A DNA stretch of 36,766 nucleotides from Desulfuromonadales bacterium (GTDB lineage: Bacteria; Desulfobacterota; Desulfuromonadia; Desulfuromonadales; JACZKF01). The DNA is taken from assembly GCA_029289095.1 (NCBI GenBank), contig JARFUG010000011.1, forward strand, positions 26,637 through 63,402, in the 5' to 3' direction. This document shows positions 27,099-36,021 of the stretch, in pieces. The stretch's first letter is position 1. The number at the start of each line of letters is the position of its first letter. A program made the translations under genes and the position numbers. The notes under the pieces are model-generated. The model ran no database searches, was not told the DNA's origin, and saw nothing but the letters and a program-made list of their open reading frames with translations.

Positions 27099-27242
27099 AT
27101 GAGAGTCGTCTTCGAGCTCGATCAGATCATCGGAAAGCCCCCTCGCGAGGTCGCGCGCCTCTTCCGGCGCAGGGGGATCAATCCCGCCCGCCCCTACAGG
27201 GCCAGGCTTTCGTTCCGGGAAGTGGTGGTCGAGCAGGACTGA
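27099..27242 (+). CDS. Small protein of 47 residues, unknown
   Basis: MRVVFELDQIIGKPPREVAR, then LFRRRGINPARPYRARLSFR and EVVVEQD. Basic in the middle, acidic at the end; no membrane segment, no cysteine. AGGAG lies 5 nt before the ATG. Its codons are GC-rich at third positions, like the neighbouring genes. It comes 127 bp before selA on the same strand. I do not recognise a family. Confidence 0.55.
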   Translation: MRVVFELDQIIGKPPREVARLFRRRGINPARPYRARLSFREVVVEQD

Positions 27243-27369
27243 TCGACTTCGCCTCCCGCCGGCTTTACCCCCGCATCCCGCCTTGTGGTTTTCAACCAAT
27301 CGTGCTATTTCTCTAATCTCAGTGTCATTTCAGCGATTTCCCATTCTTCATTCAAGAGACCGGTTTTCG

Positions 27370-28815
27370 ATGGACGACAGAAAAAACCTGCTGCGCCGCA
27401 TTCCAGCCGTGGACCGCGTCCTCAACGAGCCGGCCCTGAGCCGCCTGAGCGCGTCGTGCCCCCGCATTCTCCTTCTGGAGAGCGCCCAGGAGACGGTCGC
27501 CGAACTGCGGCGCGAGATCCTGGAGGCGCCCCAGAGCTCCCCGGACCTCTCTCCTGCGGCGGTTGCACAAAGGGCAGCCCGCCGGGCCGAGCGCAAGCTC
27601 TCTCCGTCGCTCCAGCCCGTCATCAACGCCACCGGCACCCTGCTGCACACCAATCTCGGGCGCGCCCCCTTGAGCGAGAGCGCCCTTTTGGCCATGCAGG
27701 AGGTCGCCCGCGGCTACTCCAACCTCGAGTTCGATCTCGACTCCGGCGAACGCGGACACCGCTACGCCCACGTGGAGGAGCTCCTGTGCCGCCTGGCGGG
27801 GGCCGAGGCGGCCACGGTGGTGAACAACAACGCCGGGGCGGTCCTTCTCGCCCTCACGGCCCTTGCCAAGGGGAAGGAGGCGATCGTCTCGCGGGGGGAA
27901 CTGGTGGAGATCGGCGGGGCGTTTCGCGTCCCGGACGTGATGGCCGCCGGGGGAGTGACGCTGCGGGAGGTGGGGACGACGAACAAGACGCACCTGAAGG
28001 ACTACCGCGAGGCGATCGGCGATGCGACCGCCCTCTTTTTGAAGGTGCACACGAGCAACTACCGCATCGTCGGCTTCACCGCCTCCGTATCGGCACAAGA
28101 TCTCGTCGCCCTCGCCCGGGAGCGGAGTCTCCTAGTCATGGAAGACCTGGGGAGCGGGATGCTCCTCGACCTTTCCCCGTACGGCATTCCCCGGGAGCCG
28201 ACGGTGCGCGAGGCGGTTGGGGCGGGGATCGACATCGTCACCTTCAGCGGCGACAAGCTCCTCGGCGGACCGCAGGCGGGGGTCATCCTCGGACGGCGCG
28301 AAGCGGTTGAAAAAATCCGCCGTCACCCTATGGCACGGGCGATGCGCATCGACAAGCTCACCCTGGCCGCCCTGGAGGCGACGCTGCGCCACTACCTTGA
28401 TCCGCAGGAGGCCCTCAGGGAGATCCCGGTGCTGCGCATGCTCGCCGCCTCTGCCGAAGAGATCCGGCGGCGCTGCACGCGCCTGAAGCGCAGACTCTCG
28501 GCACTGGCCGAACACGCCGCCGTCGAAATCGTCGCCGAACCGTCGCAGGTCGGCGGAGGGGCTCTGCCGACGACCGAGCTCCCCGGCTTCGCCCTTGCCG
28601 TCACCCCCAGGAAACTCAGCGCCCAGGCCCTGGCCGACCGCCTCAGGCACGGTCGCCCCCCGGTGGTCGGACGCATCCAGGAGGAGCGCCTCCTTCTTAA
28701 TCTGCGCACCGTGGCCAGGGAAGAAGAGAACGAACTCCTTCGGGCCCTGGATACGGTACTCCGGAACACTGACGATCAACCGGTCGGGACTTTAAACCGA
28801 TTTCAACACGGATGA
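27370..28815 (+). CDS. selA: L-seryl-tRNA(Sec) selenium transferase
   Basis: A 481-residue PLP enzyme that turns Ser-tRNA-Sec into Sec-tRNA-Sec with selenophosphate, in the cytoplasm. The N-terminal helical domain ([20 protein letters not shown]) is present. The pyridoxal lysine is K296 in [17 protein letters not shown] (E. coli K295). [20 protein letters not shown] and [20 protein letters not shown] are family signatures. Length fits the usual ~465. The ATG at 27370 is used: earlier codons do not look like SelA. It is the first gene of the selA-selB-selD run. Its stop codon lies inside an inverted repeat array. Confidence 0.96.
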   Translation: MDDRKNLLRRIPAVDRVLNEPALSRLSASCPRILLLESAQETVAELRREILEAPQSSPDLSPAAVAQRAARRAERKLSPSLQPVINATGTLLHTNLGRAPLSESALLAMQEVARGYSNLEFDLDSGERGHRYAHVEELLCRLAGAEAATVVNNNAGAVLLALTALAKGKEAIVSRGELVEIGGAFRVPDVMAAGGVTLREVGTTNKTHLKDYREAIGDATALFLKVHTSNYRIVGFTASVSAQDLVALARERSLLVMEDLGSGMLLDLSPYGIPREPTVREAVGAGIDIVTFSGDKLLGGPQAGVILGRREAVEKIRRHPMARAMRIDKLTLAALEATLRHYLDPQEALREIPVLRMLAASAEEIRRRCTRLKRRLSALAEHAAVEIVAEPSQVGGGALPTTELPGFALAVTPRKLSAQALADRLRHGRPPVVGRIQEERLLLNLRTVAREEENELLRALDTVLRNTDDQPVGTLNRFQHG

Positions 28816-28883
28816 AGGGGATGAATGGGATAAAAACCTTTTGGTTCTGATTTAATCCCCTTTATCCCCTTCATCCGTGTTAA
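28805..28883. repeat. Inverted GGATGAAGGGGATGAA array (family E)
   Basis: AACACGGATGAAGGGGATGA and on to 28834 faces a right arm at 28851-28883 ending in CCCCTTCATCCGTGTTAA; the loop is ~16 nt. The selA stop TGA (28813-28815) is in the left arm. It separates selA from selB by 93 bp. Confidence 0.85.
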
Positions 28884-28908
28884 TTCCGCTTTTGAGCAGA
28901 TCAATTCC

Positions 28909-30828
28909 ATGTCGCAAAGCACGCAACGCCACGTCATTATCGGCACCGCCGGACACGTCGACCACGGCAAGACCGCCCTCATCCGGGCGCTGACCGGCGT
29001 AGAGACCGACCGCCTCAAGGAGGAGCAGGCCCGCGGGATCTCCATCGATCTCGGCTTCGCTCCCTTCCGCATTCCTGGCGGCCCCGTCGCGGGGGTCGTC
29101 GACGTCCCCGGGCATGAGCGCTTCATCAGCAACATGCTGGCGGGGATCGGCGGGATCGACCTGGTCCTGCTGGTGGTCGACATCATGGAAGGGGTGATGC
29201 CCCAGACCCGCGAGCACCTGCAGATCCTTCAGCTTCTGGAGATCCAGCGCGGCATCGTCGTCCTCACCAAGTGCGACCTCGCCGAGGAAGACTGGATCGA
29301 TATCGTGGAGGAGGAGATCCGCGAGACCGTCTCCGAGACCTTCCTCAGAGACGCCCCCTTCTGCCGCGTTTCCTCCCTGACCGGGGCCGGAATCCCAGAA
29401 CTCGTCGAGACGATCCGAAAATCGGTCGCCGCCCTCGTTCCGAAGGACGCCGACGGTCCGATGCGCCTTCCGGTCGACCGTCATTTCACCGTTCCCGGCT
29501 TCGGCACAGTGGTGACGGGAACCCTCCTGTCGGGGACGGTGCGCACCGGCGACTCGGTGGAGGTCCTTCCGCCGGGTGAGACGGTGCGCGTGCGGGAGGT
29601 GCAAGTCCACGGAAAAAAAGTCCAGGAGGCCTACGCCGGCCAGCGCGCCGCCCTCAACCTGGCGGGACTCGAGCGCGAACGCCTCCTGCGCGGCTCGGTC
29701 GTCGGGACGCCGGGGCTCTTCGAACAGACCGGCCGCCTCGACGTGCGCCTGACTCTGCTTCCCGAGGCGCCGCGCCCCTTGCGCTTTCGCGATCCGGTCC
29801 ATTTCTACCTGGGAACCGCCCGGGTCGTTGGCGTCGTCGCCCTTCTCGACCGCGACGTGCTGCAGCCCGGGGAGAGCGCCCTCGTCCAGATCCACCTCGA
29901 CCGGCCGCTGGTCGCTCACCGCCAGGACCGCTTCATCGTGCGCTCCTACTCCCCGATGACGACGATCGGCGGCGGCGTCGTCATCGACCCGAACCCCGTC
30001 AAGCATCGGCGATTCCGCGACGAGGTCATGGCGGCTCTGGCCGAGCTCGAATCGGGAGAGAAGTCTTTTTTGCTGCAGAAGGTCTCGGACCAGGGGGCTG
30101 TACGCCTCAAGGAACTGGAGGCTCTCTCGGGGATGGGGCTTGATCGCATCGACGCCCATCTGCAGAGCCTGCGTGAGGAGGGAAAGGTCGTTTTGCTGAC
30201 TGATCAGTGGGCCACGGCCGAGACGGCGCGCGCCTGGAGGCGCAAGCTCGCTGAGGAGACCGAACGCTTTCACCGGGCAAGCCCTTTGTTGCCGGGAATC
30301 CCCCGAGCCACCCTCAAGGGGACGCTTCCCTCTCATCTCACGCAGAAGGCCTTCGACCGCCTTGTCGAGGAGTCCCTCGCCGAAGGAGATCTGGCTGAAG
30401 AAGGGGAATGGCTGCGCCTGCCCGATTTCCAGGCCGCCCCCGACGCCGAACAGGCCCGCGTCATCGCCATCCTCGAGGACGCCTACCGGGAAGAGGGTTC
30501 TCTGGCCAAAAACAAGCGCGAGATGCTCGAGCGCCTCGGCCTCGACCCGGCGCGCACCGAGCCCCTTTTCGCCTATCTCTTCGCCCGGGGACGCCTGATC
30601 AAGCTCAACGAAGAGAGCTTTCTGCATGCCGAGGCGTACGCCCGAGGAGTCGAACTCCTCTGCGCACACTTCGCCTCCCACGAGACGCTGACCCTCGCCG
30701 AGTTCAGGGATCTGTTCGGCAGCGCCCGCAAGCAGGTGCAGGCCCTGCTGGAGCATTTCGACGCCCTGAAGTACACTCTTCGCAAGGGGGACCTGCGGGT
30801 CGCCTGGAAACTGCCGAAGGACGGGTAA
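28909..30828 (+). CDS. selB: Selenocysteine-specific elongation factor
   Basis: A 639-residue GTPase that brings Sec-tRNA-Sec to UGA codons marked by a SECIS hairpin. GTPase motifs: G1 [15 protein letters not shown]2 region [14 protein letters not shown]3 [12 protein letters not shown]4 LTKCD. Beta-barrel domains II and III follow ([20 protein letters not shown]). The C-terminal part from about 380 contains the winged-helix repeats that bind SECIS RNA ([40 protein letters not shown]). The size is usual. The ATG is 28909. Followed by selD after 86 bp with a repeat in between. Confidence 0.96.
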   Translation: MSQSTQRHVIIGTAGHVDHGKTALIRALTGVETDRLKEEQARGISIDLGFAPFRIPGGPVAGVVDVPGHERFISNMLAGIGGIDLVLLVVDIMEGVMPQTREHLQILQLLEIQRGIVVLTKCDLAEEDWIDIVEEEIRETVSETFLRDAPFCRVSSLTGAGIPELVETIRKSVAALVPKDADGPMRLPVDRHFTVPGFGTVVTGTLLSGTVRTGDSVEVLPPGETVRVREVQVHGKKVQEAYAGQRAALNLAGLERERLLRGSVVGTPGLFEQTGRLDVRLTLLPEAPRPLRFRDPVHFYLGTARVVGVVALLDRDVLQPGESALVQIHLDRPLVAHRQDRFIVRSYSPMTTIGGGVVIDPNPVKHRRFRDEVMAALAELESGEKSFLLQKVSDQGAVRLKELEALSGMGLDRIDAHLQSLREEGKVVLLTDQWATAETARAWRRKLAEETERFHRASPLLPGIPRATLKGTLPSHLTQKAFDRLVEESLAEGDLAEEGEWLRLPDFQAAPDAEQARVIAILEDAYREEGSLAKNKREMLERLGLDPARTEPLFAYLFARGRLIKLNEESFLHAEAYARGVELLCAHFASHETLTLAEFRDLFGSARKQVQALLEHFDALKYTLRKGDLRVAWKLPKDG

Positions 30829-30835
30829 ATCATGT

Positions 30836-30897
30836 AACTGGTGATTGGTGACTCGCAAAAGACTTTCAATCACCAGTCGCCAGTCACCAGTCACCGA
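30836..30897. repeat. Inverted GGTGATT / AATCACC array (family F)
   Basis: CTGGTGATTGGTGACT at 30838-30853 against AATCACCAGTCGCCAGTCAC CAGTCACC at 30868-30896, loop ~14 nt. It begins 7 bp after the selB stop and ends just before the selD ribosome site (AAGGATCC). Confidence 0.8.
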
Positions 30898-30914
30898 TTC
30901 AGAAAGGATCCACC

Positions 30915-31955
30915 ATGACCGACAAGCCGGTCCGCCTCACCGCCCTGGCGCGCAGCTCCGGTTGAGCCGCCAAGCTGGCCCCCGGGCCTCTGGCGCAGGT
31001 GCTGCGTCAACTGCCGACCTTCGAGGATGAGAACCTCCTCTCCGCCGCCATCCCGTTTGCCGATGCGGGCGTTTACCGCATCGACGACGAGCGGGCATTG
31101 GTGCAGTCCGTTGACTTCTTCACCCCCATCGTCGACGATCCGCGCGCCTACGGACGCATCGCCGCCGCCAACGCCCTCTCCGACATCTACGCCATGGGGG
31201 GGAGGCCGCTGACCGCGCTCAGCCTCGTCGGCTTCCCTGCGTGTCTCGACCACGCCATCCTGGTGGAGATCCTGCTGGGGGGGACGGAAAAGGTCAAGGA
31301 GGCCGGCGCCGTCATCGTCGGGGGACACACGGTGGACGACGACGAGCCGAAAGTCGGACTCGCCGTCACCGGACTCGTCGATCCGCACCGGATGGTGAGC
31401 ACCGTCGGTGCCTTTCCCGGCGACGTCCTGGTGCTGACGAAACCCCTGGGTACGGGAATCCTGACGACGGCCCTCAAGGGGGAGATCCTCACCGAGGACG
31501 ACATCCGCGACGCGATCACGGGGATGGAGACCCTCAACCGCATGGCCTGCGAGGCGATGATGGAGGTCGGCGTCTCGGCCTGCACCGACATCACCGGTTT
31601 CAGCCTCCTCGGCCACGCCCTGGAACTCGCCGGGGCGAGCGACGTCCTGGTGGAGATCGACGCGGGCGCCCTGCCCGTCTACCCGCACACGCGGGAGATG
31701 GCGGCCATGGGACTGATCCCCGGCGGCGCCTACAAGAACCGCGATCACTACCTGCCGAACGTCGTCGACGGAGAGAAACTCCCCAACGAGATCCTCGACA
31801 TCATGTCCGATCCGCAGACCTCGGGCGGCCTCCTCATCGCCGTTGCGGCCGAGCGCCTCGACGCGCTCCTCGGCAAACTTGAAGAGAAGGGCGCGAAGGG
31901 ATGGACCGTCGGAAGGGTGCACGAAAAGCCGGCGGGGCGTCTGCGGGTGGTGTGA
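30915..31955 (+). CDS. selD: Selenide, water dikinase, itself a selenoprotein (in-frame UGA = Sec17)
   Basis: Makes selenophosphate from selenide and ATP. The frame is 346 residues long if the TGA at 30963-30965 is read as selenocysteine: MTDKPVRLTALARSSG-U-AAK. The Sec replaces Cys17 of E. coli SelD, next to the catalytic lysine (K20). The body is normal: QSVDFFTPIVDDPRAYGRIA, AANALSDIYAMGGRPLTAL, GGHTVDDDEPKVGLAVTG, GILTTALKGE, ACTDITGFSLLGHALE, SDPQTSGGLLIAVA. ATG 30915 has AAGGA upstream. Automated calls tend to start after the TGA and lose the active site. Its stop overlaps the methyltransferase start (TGATG). Confidence 0.96.
30963..30995 (+). promoter_or_regulatory. UGA codon and putative bacterial SECIS hairpin of selD
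   Basis: Right after the TGA (30963-30965) lie two nested perfect stems: CGCCA (30968-30972) with TGGCG (30991-30995), and GGCC (30977-30980) with GGCC (30985-30988), closing a loop CCCG. The distance from the UGA to the hairpin fits bacterial SECIS elements. Actual SelB binding is inferred. Confidence 0.7.
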
Positions 31956-32614
31956 TGGAGAGGATTCTCGAACCCGAGCTCATGCTGGGACAGGAGCAGT
32001 CCCTCGCCTACGCCCGGGCCGATTTCGAGGAGCCGCATCGGCGGGTGCTGGAAGAGTTTCAAAGCGTCTTCGGCGATGAACTCGACGGGGACGTTCTCGA
32101 CCTGGGGTGCGGCCCCGGAGATATCACCCTGCGCTTCGCTCGCGCCTATTCCCGCACGCGGCTCGTCGGCATCGACGGCTCCCCGGCGATGATCGCCCTG
32201 GCGCGGCAGGAGGTTGAAAAAGAAGATGCCTTGAAGGGGCGCGTGTCGTTCATCGAGGGGATCATCCCTGACGCGCAGATACCACCACTACCCTGGCAGG
32301 CCATCGTCAGCAACAGCCTGCTGCATCACCTGCACCGCCCTGAGGTCCTGTGGGAGACGGTGCGGCGCTGCGCGACGGCAGGAACGCGGATCTTCATCTA
32401 CGACCTTCGCCGGCCGCCAACCCCCCAGAAGGCGCGCGAGTTCGTCGAACTCTACGCCGCCGGCGAGCCCGAGATCCTGCGCAGCGACTTCTATCACTCG
32501 CTGCTGGCCGCCTTCGAGGTCGAGGAGGTCAGGGAGCAGTTGGAGCAGGCCGGTCTCGATCTGACCGTCCGCCCCATCGGCGACCGGCACCTGGTGGTGC
32601 ACGGGGTCATGTAA
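31955..32614 (+). CDS. Class I SAM-dependent methyltransferase, coupled to selD
   Basis: A 219-residue Rossmann-fold methyltransferase. Motif I is VLDLGCGPGDITLRFA (about 46-61), motif II LVGIDGSPAMIALARQ, the motif IV region WQAIVSNSLLHHLHRPE, and then RIFIYDLRRPPTPQ. The ATG at 31955 shares one base with the selD stop, so it is translated together with selD; a start further upstream would overlap selD more. The substrate is unknown. Methylation of a selenium compound or of a Sec-pathway component is possible from context only. Confidence 0.88.
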   Translation: MERILEPELMLGQEQSLAYARADFEEPHRRVLEEFQSVFGDELDGDVLDLGCGPGDITLRFARAYSRTRLVGIDGSPAMIALARQEVEKEDALKGRVSFIEGIIPDAQIPPLPWQAIVSNSLLHHLHRPEVLWETVRRCATAGTRIFIYDLRRPPTPQKAREFVELYAAGEPEILRSDFYHSLLAAFEVEEVREQLEQAGLDLTVRPIGDRHLVVHGVM

Positions 32615-32618
32615 ACCT

Positions 32619-32765
32619 GAAAACCGGCCTCACGCGACGACGCGACGACGCAACGTTTAAAATCCTTCAAAACCACCACCAAGACCTCAAGGTACCAAGC
32701 TTTGGTCTTCGTGTCTTTGTGTTGAAATGACTTTGACCCGGTTTTTCGTCGCGTCGTCGCGTGAG
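32619..32765. repeat. Nested inverted arrays: CGCGACGACG (family G) around family A copy 4
   Basis: The outer arms CTCACGCGACGACGCGACGA (from 32629) and CGTCGCGTCGTCGCGTGAG (32747-32765) pair almost perfectly, helped by AAAACCGG (32619) with CCGGTTTT (32738). Inside, at about 32671-32727, is a family A unit: ACCACCAAGACCTCAAGGTA against TTTGGTCTTCGTGTCTTTGT. No gene lies in this 183-bp gap. Confidence 0.8.
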
Positions 32766-32797
32766 ACGCCTTTGATTTCCAAAGCTGCATGGCGGAT

Positions 32798-33202
32798 TCA
32801 GAGATCCCCCGTCAACTTCTGCAGCTCATAGATTTTCGGATTGACCCCCTTCACGCAGGCGACGATCTGGCGCAGCCCCTCCTCGTCGACCCCTTCCTCT
32901 TCATCCCTCCCCTGGAACCAGTCGTATCCCTTCGGCAGGGGGGTGTAGGCGCCGTCGCGCATCAGCGAGACATCGACCATATCGTTGACACGTCCGGCGG
33001 CCTCCCACGGATCGCGGTAATTGAACTGCCGAGCAATGATCTGAAGCGCCAAGCCGTTGGGGAAGATGGCCCTGACCTCGAAGGAGAAGTCGCGCGGTGC
33101 GCCGTAATTGGCGCTGCGCCCGTCCCGGGCGGCGACTTTGGCTCCGGCCTCCTCAAGCATCTGCCGGACCGAGTCGACGGTCATCGGTGTCAGTTGGTTC
33201 AT
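32798..33202 (-). CDS. Small conserved-looking protein downstream of the VWA gene
   Basis: 134 residues, soluble: MNQLTPMTVDSVRQMLEEAG, SANYGAPRDFSFEVRAIFPN, IIARQFNYRDPWEAAGRVND, ending IYELQKLTGDL. No family is recognised; no metal or nucleotide motif is seen. ATG 33202 is chosen since GAGGATT lies upstream; the open frame continues to 33262 but without a ribosome site. Last gene of the probable MoxR-VWA operon, 52 bp after the VWA gene. Confidence 0.75.
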   Translation of the reverse strand: MNQLTPMTVDSVRQMLEEAGAKVAARDGRSANYGAPRDFSFEVRAIFPNGLALQIIARQFNYRDPWEAAGRVNDMVDVSLMRDGAYTPLPKGYDWFQGRDEEEGVDEEGLRQIVACVKGVNPKIYELQKLTGDL

Positions 33203-33254
33203 TTTAAATCCTCGGAAATAAACGCTGATTAACCGCGGTAAAAACGCATTGGCT

Positions 33255-34460
33255 CTATACATCCAACCTCAACTCCACCCCCCAGGGCGCCGGTTTCTCC
33301 CCGTCCTTCGTCAGCACCCAGAGGGTCGGAAATTCCATCGCCTTCGGCGCTTCTCCGTAGCCGTCGGTGAGGTAGATCACCGCGGCGGGGCGGGGATTGA
33401 GAGTGCGGGCGTGTTCGAAGACGGGGCGCAGGTCGGTGAAGCCGCCCCCCTCGTAGACCTCGGCGACGATGTCGGAGCCGCGGAAGGACTCGATCTTCTG
33501 GATGCGGCTGCCGGCGTAAAGGACGGTGAGAAGGGAGTCGCGCCCACGGGCGATGCGCACCAGCTCCGCGGCGAAGGTCTCGCGAAGCTCGCGGATGTTG
33601 GTGGAGTCGCTCACGTCGACCCCGACCAGAAGATGCAGGCGGCGGCGCTTGCGCATGCCCGGAGTGTCGTGGGCGAAGCGGCGATGCTCGCGTTTCCAGG
33701 TGCTCTGCCGGCCGACCCGCCCGGCGGTGGCGACGAACTGCCGCAGGACCTGTTTCCACGGGATGGGAGAGGGGGCGAGCCACCCCTCCACCAGGGGGCG
33801 CACCTCGCCGGGAATCTCCCCGTGGCTCTTTCGCACCGCATCGCTCACCAGGGTGCGCACCACCTCTTCGGCGAGGCGCACCGGGGTGCTCTCGGCCTCG
33901 CTCCAGATCTGGTGATCGTCGATGGGGACTGGCGTTTCGTCGCTCCCCCCCTCCTCTTCACCCCTCTGGCCGAGATCTCCGCCGAAATCCCTCGAGGCAT
34001 CGCCGATCCCTCCCCCTTCGAGGTTTCCGACGGCCCAGGGAGCGTGCAGAAGCGAATAGTACTCCTCGGCTGCCAGCCCCTCGGGGACCTTGAACCGCCC
34101 CGGCAGAGGGGCGCCGGCGGGGAGCCCCTCGATCCCGGTGTTGATGGCCAGGTCGCAGGCGATATCCCAGTCACCGCCATGGCGTTCCTTTCGCCGCAGC
34201 ATGTGCAGGTGCAGAACGTGCTTGAGGACGTGTTCGAGCAGCGCCTCCTGCTCGCCGGGGGAGAAAGCGGCGAAGGCCATCGGACTGACCGCAAGCGTCG
34301 GAGTGCCGTTCTCCATCGTCACCCCGAGGGGGGCTTCGCCCCCGACCGTCCGGCGCCGGAACGAAAGGAGGAGGTGCCCGTAGAAGGGACGCGCTTTCAG
34401 AAGGCGCACCACCGCGTCCTGCAGCGGACGCAGAACGGCCTCGTCCTGTCTACTTCTCAT
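33255..34460 (-). CDS. VWA-like protein (DUF2201 type) with degenerate metallopeptidase N-terminal domain
   Basis: 401 residues. The N-terminal ~150 residues form the DUF2201-N domain. The place of its zinc motif reads HVLKH (77-81), where the usual glutamate is missing; the following WDIACDLAIN is the typical conserved element. An acidic, glycine-rich linker is at about 150-185. The C-terminal VWA domain has a full MIDAS: DVSDS (282-286), the threonine in GGFTDLRP and the aspartate in YLTDGYGE, so it should bind Mg2+. The start ATG 34460 overlaps the end of the MoxR gene by 11 bp. Such pairs are thought to act as chaperones for metal insertion or complex assembly. Confidence 0.85.
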   Translation of the reverse strand: MRSRQDEAVLRPLQDAVVRLLKARPFYGHLLLSFRRRTVGGEAPLGVTMENGTPTLAVSPMAFAAFSPGEQEALLEHVLKHVLHLHMLRRKERHGGDWDIACDLAINTGIEGLPAGAPLPGRFKVPEGLAAEEYYSLLHAPWAVGNLEGGGIGDASRDFGGDLGQRGEEEGGSDETPVPIDDHQIWSEAESTPVRLAEEVVRTLVSDAVRKSHGEIPGEVRPLVEGWLAPSPIPWKQVLRQFVATAGRVGRQSTWKREHRRFAHDTPGMRKRRRLHLLVGVDVSDSTNIRELRETFAAELVRIARGRDSLLTVLYAGSRIQKIESFRGSDIVAEVYEGGGFTDLRPVFEHARTLNPRPAAVIYLTDGYGEAPKAMEFPTLWVLTKDGEKPAPWGVELRLDV

Positions 34461-35541
34461 TGGCGGCCCGGCGCCTCTTTCCCTCGGATTCTTCGCTGAT
34501 GGCGGCGATCGCCTCCATGACGATCCCATCGTACTCGTTCTTGACAAGGATCTCGGCAATCGTCGGGATGCGCACCAGCGCCTTGACAAGACCGAAACGC
34601 AGGTCGCGGGGGAGCGCGGCAATATAGCGCATCAGGTTCTTCTCCTGCGCCTCGTCCAGGCCTGGTGCGATCTGCAGCGCGCTCAGCAGGTCGTTGACGG
34701 TGGCCGCCTGAAGGTCGTCGCGCTGCGCGGCGACGCGTTCAGCCACCTCGTCCCACTCGTCGAGGATCTCGCGTGCGGTCACGGGGCGCCCCTGCTTCTC
34801 GGCGCACCATCGCAGAAAGACGACGGCCGCCTCCCGTCCGATGATTCCCGAATAGACCTCCATCTCGAGCTCCTGCGGAAAGCGGCAGCTTCGGCGCAAC
34901 GTGCTCACCATCTCCCAGGCGCGCTCCGTCGGCTCCACCTCAAGATCGAGGGGCGCCCCCTGGCGGGAGAGGAGATGGGTGTGCACCGAGAGAAACTGCT
35001 GCACGTCGCCGTGGAAGTCCTGCGCGCGGGCGTAGCGGGCCCAGCAGGGATAGTCGGTCTCGACGTAGAGCATCACCATGCGGTCGAGGAGCGCCCGGTC
35101 GAGAGTGGCGACCTGGTAGGTGCCGTCGGGGGGATTGATGGAGACGACCACCTTGTGTTTCGGATGCAGGGTATGGGTGTGGAGCGCCCGGCGCAGCCCC
35201 TGGGCGGGGGGTTCGACGAACTGGAAGATCGCCTGGAGGGTGTCTTCCTGCTGGGCGCGGTTGAGCTCGTCACAGTGCACGATGGTTTCCGGATCATCCT
35301 CTGTGGGCCACCACGATGGGCGCGACCAGTGCATCGTCTCCCCGTCACGGTAGGGAATGCCGACGAGATCTCCCACCTCCATCTGCCCGAGCCGCAACGG
35401 GGTGTAGCGTCGTCCGATTTCGCGGCAGACCTGCACGATGCCGGCGGTCTTTCCCACCCCCCGGTGTCCCACGACGCAGGGGGTGAGGTCGGTTCTGGTC
35501 AGGATCTCACGAAGGACGATCTTCATCTGTTCGATATTCAT
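34450..35541 (-). CDS. MoxR-type AAA+ ATPase
   Basis: 363 residues. Walker A GHRGVGKT (about 25-32), Walker B TIVHCDELNRA (about 87-97), sensor 1 VVVSINPP, and TLDRALLDRMVML with the arginine finger area, followed by a lid and a C-terminal helical extension (about 230-363). MoxR ATPases work with VWA proteins to remodel or activate target proteins. It is the first gene of the operon, with the VWA gene overlapping its 3' end. The ATG 35541 is taken; the target is not evident from the neighbours. Confidence 0.9.
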   Translation of the reverse strand: MNIEQMKIVLREILTRTDLTPCVVGHRGVGKTAGIVQVCREIGRRYTPLRLGQMEVGDLVGIPYRDGETMHWSRPSWWPTEDDPETIVHCDELNRAQQEDTLQAIFQFVEPPAQGLRRALHTHTLHPKHKVVVSINPPDGTYQVATLDRALLDRMVMLYVETDYPCWARYARAQDFHGDVQQFLSVHTHLLSRQGAPLDLEVEPTERAWEMVSTLRRSCRFPQELEMEVYSGIIGREAAVVFLRWCAEKQGRPVTAREILDEWDEVAERVAAQRDDLQAATVNDLLSALQIAPGLDEAQEKNLMRYIAALPRDLRFGLVKALVRIPTIAEILVKNEYDGIVMEAIAAISEESEGKRRRAANEK

Positions 35542-35687
35542 GGGTGCACTCGAAATCCGGGTGAAAACGGCTATCGTTTGGATCGGGCGATCACTCGCCC
35601 GGTTGAAAATGTGATCACTTTAGCCTGAAGCGCAAGAAATTGTCCATTCCCATTGCCTTCGGGCCGCCCATCGGATAGGATCGGCAC

Positions 35688-35888
35688 ATGTTCGGATTCG
35701 GCCCTCTCGAAATCGCCGCCCTCGTCGGTCTGCTCGTCTTCTTCCTCGGCGCCCCCCGCGCCGGTCGGGTGATCGGGCGCGCCTGGCGCACCTGGCTCCG
35801 GGTGGAAGAGGTGAAAGGTCAGCTCCGAAACCCCTTCAGCCTCAAAAATTTTCTGCTGCGTCAGGGGGGCCGGATTTCCAAAGATTAA
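35688..35888 (+). CDS. TatA/TatB-like small protein
   Basis: 66 residues. One N-terminal membrane helix FGPLEIAALVGLLVFFLGAP, where FGPLEI is the typical TatA/B start (short helix with the FGxxE pattern), then an amphipathic basic helix RVIGRAWRTWLRVEEVKGQL and a short tail. Twin-arginine translocase components of ordinary size are slightly longer, and no tatC is nearby. AGGA lies 7 nt before the ATG. It may be a TatA paralogue. Confidence 0.75.
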   Translation: MFGFGPLEIAALVGLLVFFLGAPRAGRVIGRAWRTWLRVEEVKGQLRNPFSLKNFLLRQGGRISKD

Positions 35889-35894
35889 ATCTCA

Positions 35895-35936
35895 ATCTCA
35901 CCACAGAGAACACCGAGAGATCACGGAGAAACGCCC
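35895..35936. repeat. Single-arm CACCACAGAGAACACCGAGAG repeat (related to family A)
   Basis: TCACCACAGAGAACACCGAG AGATCACGGAGAAA: short units of 8-9 bp with the shape CAC(C/A)GAGA, like a diverged family A arm, but without the opposite arm. It lies between the TatA-like stop and a terminator. Confidence 0.5.
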
Positions 35937-35956
35937 TCATTGGTATCTTTCCACGC

Positions 35957-35988
35957 AAAAGCCCCCGCTGCACGCGGGGGCTTTTTTG
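35957..35988. terminator. Bidirectional rho-independent terminator
   Basis: AAAAGCCCCCGC, loop TGCA, and GCGGGGGCTTTTTT form a perfect stem with T runs on both strands. It ends the TatA-like gene on the plus strand and tpx on the minus strand. Confidence 0.92.
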
Positions 35989-36021
35989 ATGGTCATTTCG
36001 CATTCCTCTACGCCCCTACAA

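Noticed and set aside
26675-27369. selC (tRNA-Sec) near selA
   Set aside because: I looked for a ~95-nt cloverleaf with long acceptor and extra arm and a GGTTCGAAT-type T loop in the gaps around the sel genes and saw none.
28852-30894. 680-residue open frame antisense to selB
   Set aside because: SelB motifs are complete on the plus strand; the antisense product has low-complexity G/D/R composition typical of a shadow frame.
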